NCBI GenBank assembly: GCA_937926195.1
Contig: CALEXZ010000006.1
Coordinates: forward strand, 1 to 5,282
Origin: an uncultured Actinomyces sp.
GTDB lineage: Bacteria; Actinomycetota; Actinomycetes; Actinomycetales; Actinomycetaceae
Length of the DNA: 5,282 nt
Direction: 5' to 3'
In this document: piece after piece, positions 4,626-5,282 of the stretch
Position numbering within the stretch: position 1 is the stretch's first letter
How the letters are laid out: each line of letters begins with the position of its first letter
Notes under the pieces: generated by a model
What the model saw: only the letters and a program-made list of their open reading frames with translations
Database searches by the model: none
What the model was told of the DNA's origin: nothing
Translations under genes and position numbers: made by a program

Positions 4626-5273
4626 GTGACCAGCGCAGCGACCGACCCCGCCCACGACCCTCATGACCGCCGCGGCTCCGCCCTCGACGCCCGCGCCGGG
4701 ACTCCCGCCGACGCCGGGGCCCCTGCCACCGAGACGGAGCGCGGCGTCCTGACCGTGCGTGCCGCGCGGCCCGACGACGCCGCCCGCGTCGCGCGCCTGC
4801 TGTGCCTGCGCGCGGGCGCGAGCGTCGACGAGGCCCGCCAGCAGGCCCCCGTCATGATCGAGAACCTGCCCGCCCTCGTCATCGCGACCCTCGCCCCGGA
4901 CGGAGTCGGTGCCGCCGACGAGCACGCCGAGGACCTGGCGATCCCGGTCGCGCTCGCGGGCGCCTTCTTCCTGCCCCCGGGCATGTTCCCGGAGGACGGG
5001 TGGATGGTCACCGGGCTCATCGTCGACCCGGACGTCTCGCGCGGGGGCATCGGGCGGGCCGTGCTGGCCGAGCTCGTGCGCGAGGTCGGCCGGCTCCAGC
5101 CCGGTGCCGTCCTACAGACCTTCGTCGACGCCACCCACCACGCCCTCATCGCCACACACCTGTCCGTCGGCTTCCAGAAGGTGACGGAGCAGCGCTCCTT
5201 CGCCGGGATGGACATGCCCGACGGCGGGGTCGTGCTCGCCCTCGTCTGCCCGGGGGCCGGTCAGGGCTGCTGA
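4626..5273 (+). CDS. GNAT-family N-acetyltransferase
   Basis: A 215-residue protein read from GTG 4626. Residues 1-40 are an Ala/Asp/Pro-rich, probably disordered tail. The GNAT fold follows: VRAARPDDAARVARLL (44-59) as strand 1 and helix 1, LVIATL and ALAGAFFLP (84-117) as the central strands, and WMVTGLIVDPDVSRGGIGRAVLAEL (126-150). The last carries acetyl-CoA motif A, with R-G-G-I-G-R at 139-144 as the R/Q-x-x-G-x-G/A loop. DATHHALIATHLSVGFQKV (168-186) is the motif B helix with the usual G-F. It would transfer an acetyl group from acetyl-CoA to an amine; the substrate cannot be told. An in-frame TTG at 4590 is possible but would overlap the -35, and a later start in the tail cannot be excluded. 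The gene is divergent from DUF368. GGAGG directly after the stop (5274-5278) may serve a further gene beyond the window. Confidence 0.88.
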   Translation: MTSAATDPAHDPHDRRGSALDARAGTPADAGAPATETERGVLTVRAARPDDAARVARLLCLRAGASVDEARQQAPVMIENLPALVIATLAPDGVGAADEHAEDLAIPVALAGAFFLPPGMFPEDGWMVTGLIVDPDVSRGGIGRAVLAELVREVGRLQPGAVLQTFVDATHHALIATHLSVGFQKVTEQRSFAGMDMPDGGVVLALVCPGAGQGC

Positions 5274-5282
5274 GGAGGCTGC

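Noticed and set aside
1243..4629. Very long open frame on + (1128 codons)
   Set aside because: It is antisense to trpB and DUF368, which have complete family signatures and ribosome binding sites. The translation is low-complexity His/Arg/Gly-rich, typical of a shadow frame in GC-rich DNA.

Overview
The window comes from a high-GC Gram-positive bacterium. The GC content, GTG starts, TANNNT-type -10 boxes, apparently leaderless starts and the protein sequences all point to an actinobacterium. An Actinomyces-like member of the Actinomycetaceae is my best guess, but no marker here proves the family.

Left part (1-1854, all on +): an intact membrane-anchored DUF4230-type protein (26-715) is followed 15 bases later by a broken gene of the EcsC family (731-1246). 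That gene has an early in-frame TAG and has lost its central domain. A 117-base nested inverted repeat (1228-1344) sits over its end. The next 500 bases hold no intact gene. They contain smaller inverted repeats and what reads as the wreck of a vapBC toxin-antitoxin pair (about 1511-1854), with a stop codon and frame breaks. This block looks like a decaying accessory segment.

Right part (1855-4497, on -): trpB, the tryptophan synthase beta chain (1855-3228), has a short C-terminal extension and no trpA beside it. Its 198-base upstream region carries a good promoter (-35 TTGCCC, 17 bases, -10 TAGCAT) and a leaderless 11-codon leader peptide, MCTARGPWWRA, with two adjacent Trp codons. Several strong hairpins follow. 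This is the architecture of ribosome-mediated trp attenuation and is the most notable signal in the window. Upstream of it lies a DUF368/PopT-family membrane protein (3427-4497), a predicted undecaprenyl-phosphate translocase for cell-envelope lipid recycling.

Far right (4498-5282): a divergent intergenic region with palindromes and a probable leaderless promoter leads into a GNAT-family N-acetyltransferase (4626-5273, +). A GGAGG after its stop suggests another gene beyond the window edge. The genes do not form one pathway. The supported functional units are DUF4230 with the EcsC relic (operon-like), the self-regulated trpB, and the divergent PopT/GNAT pair.
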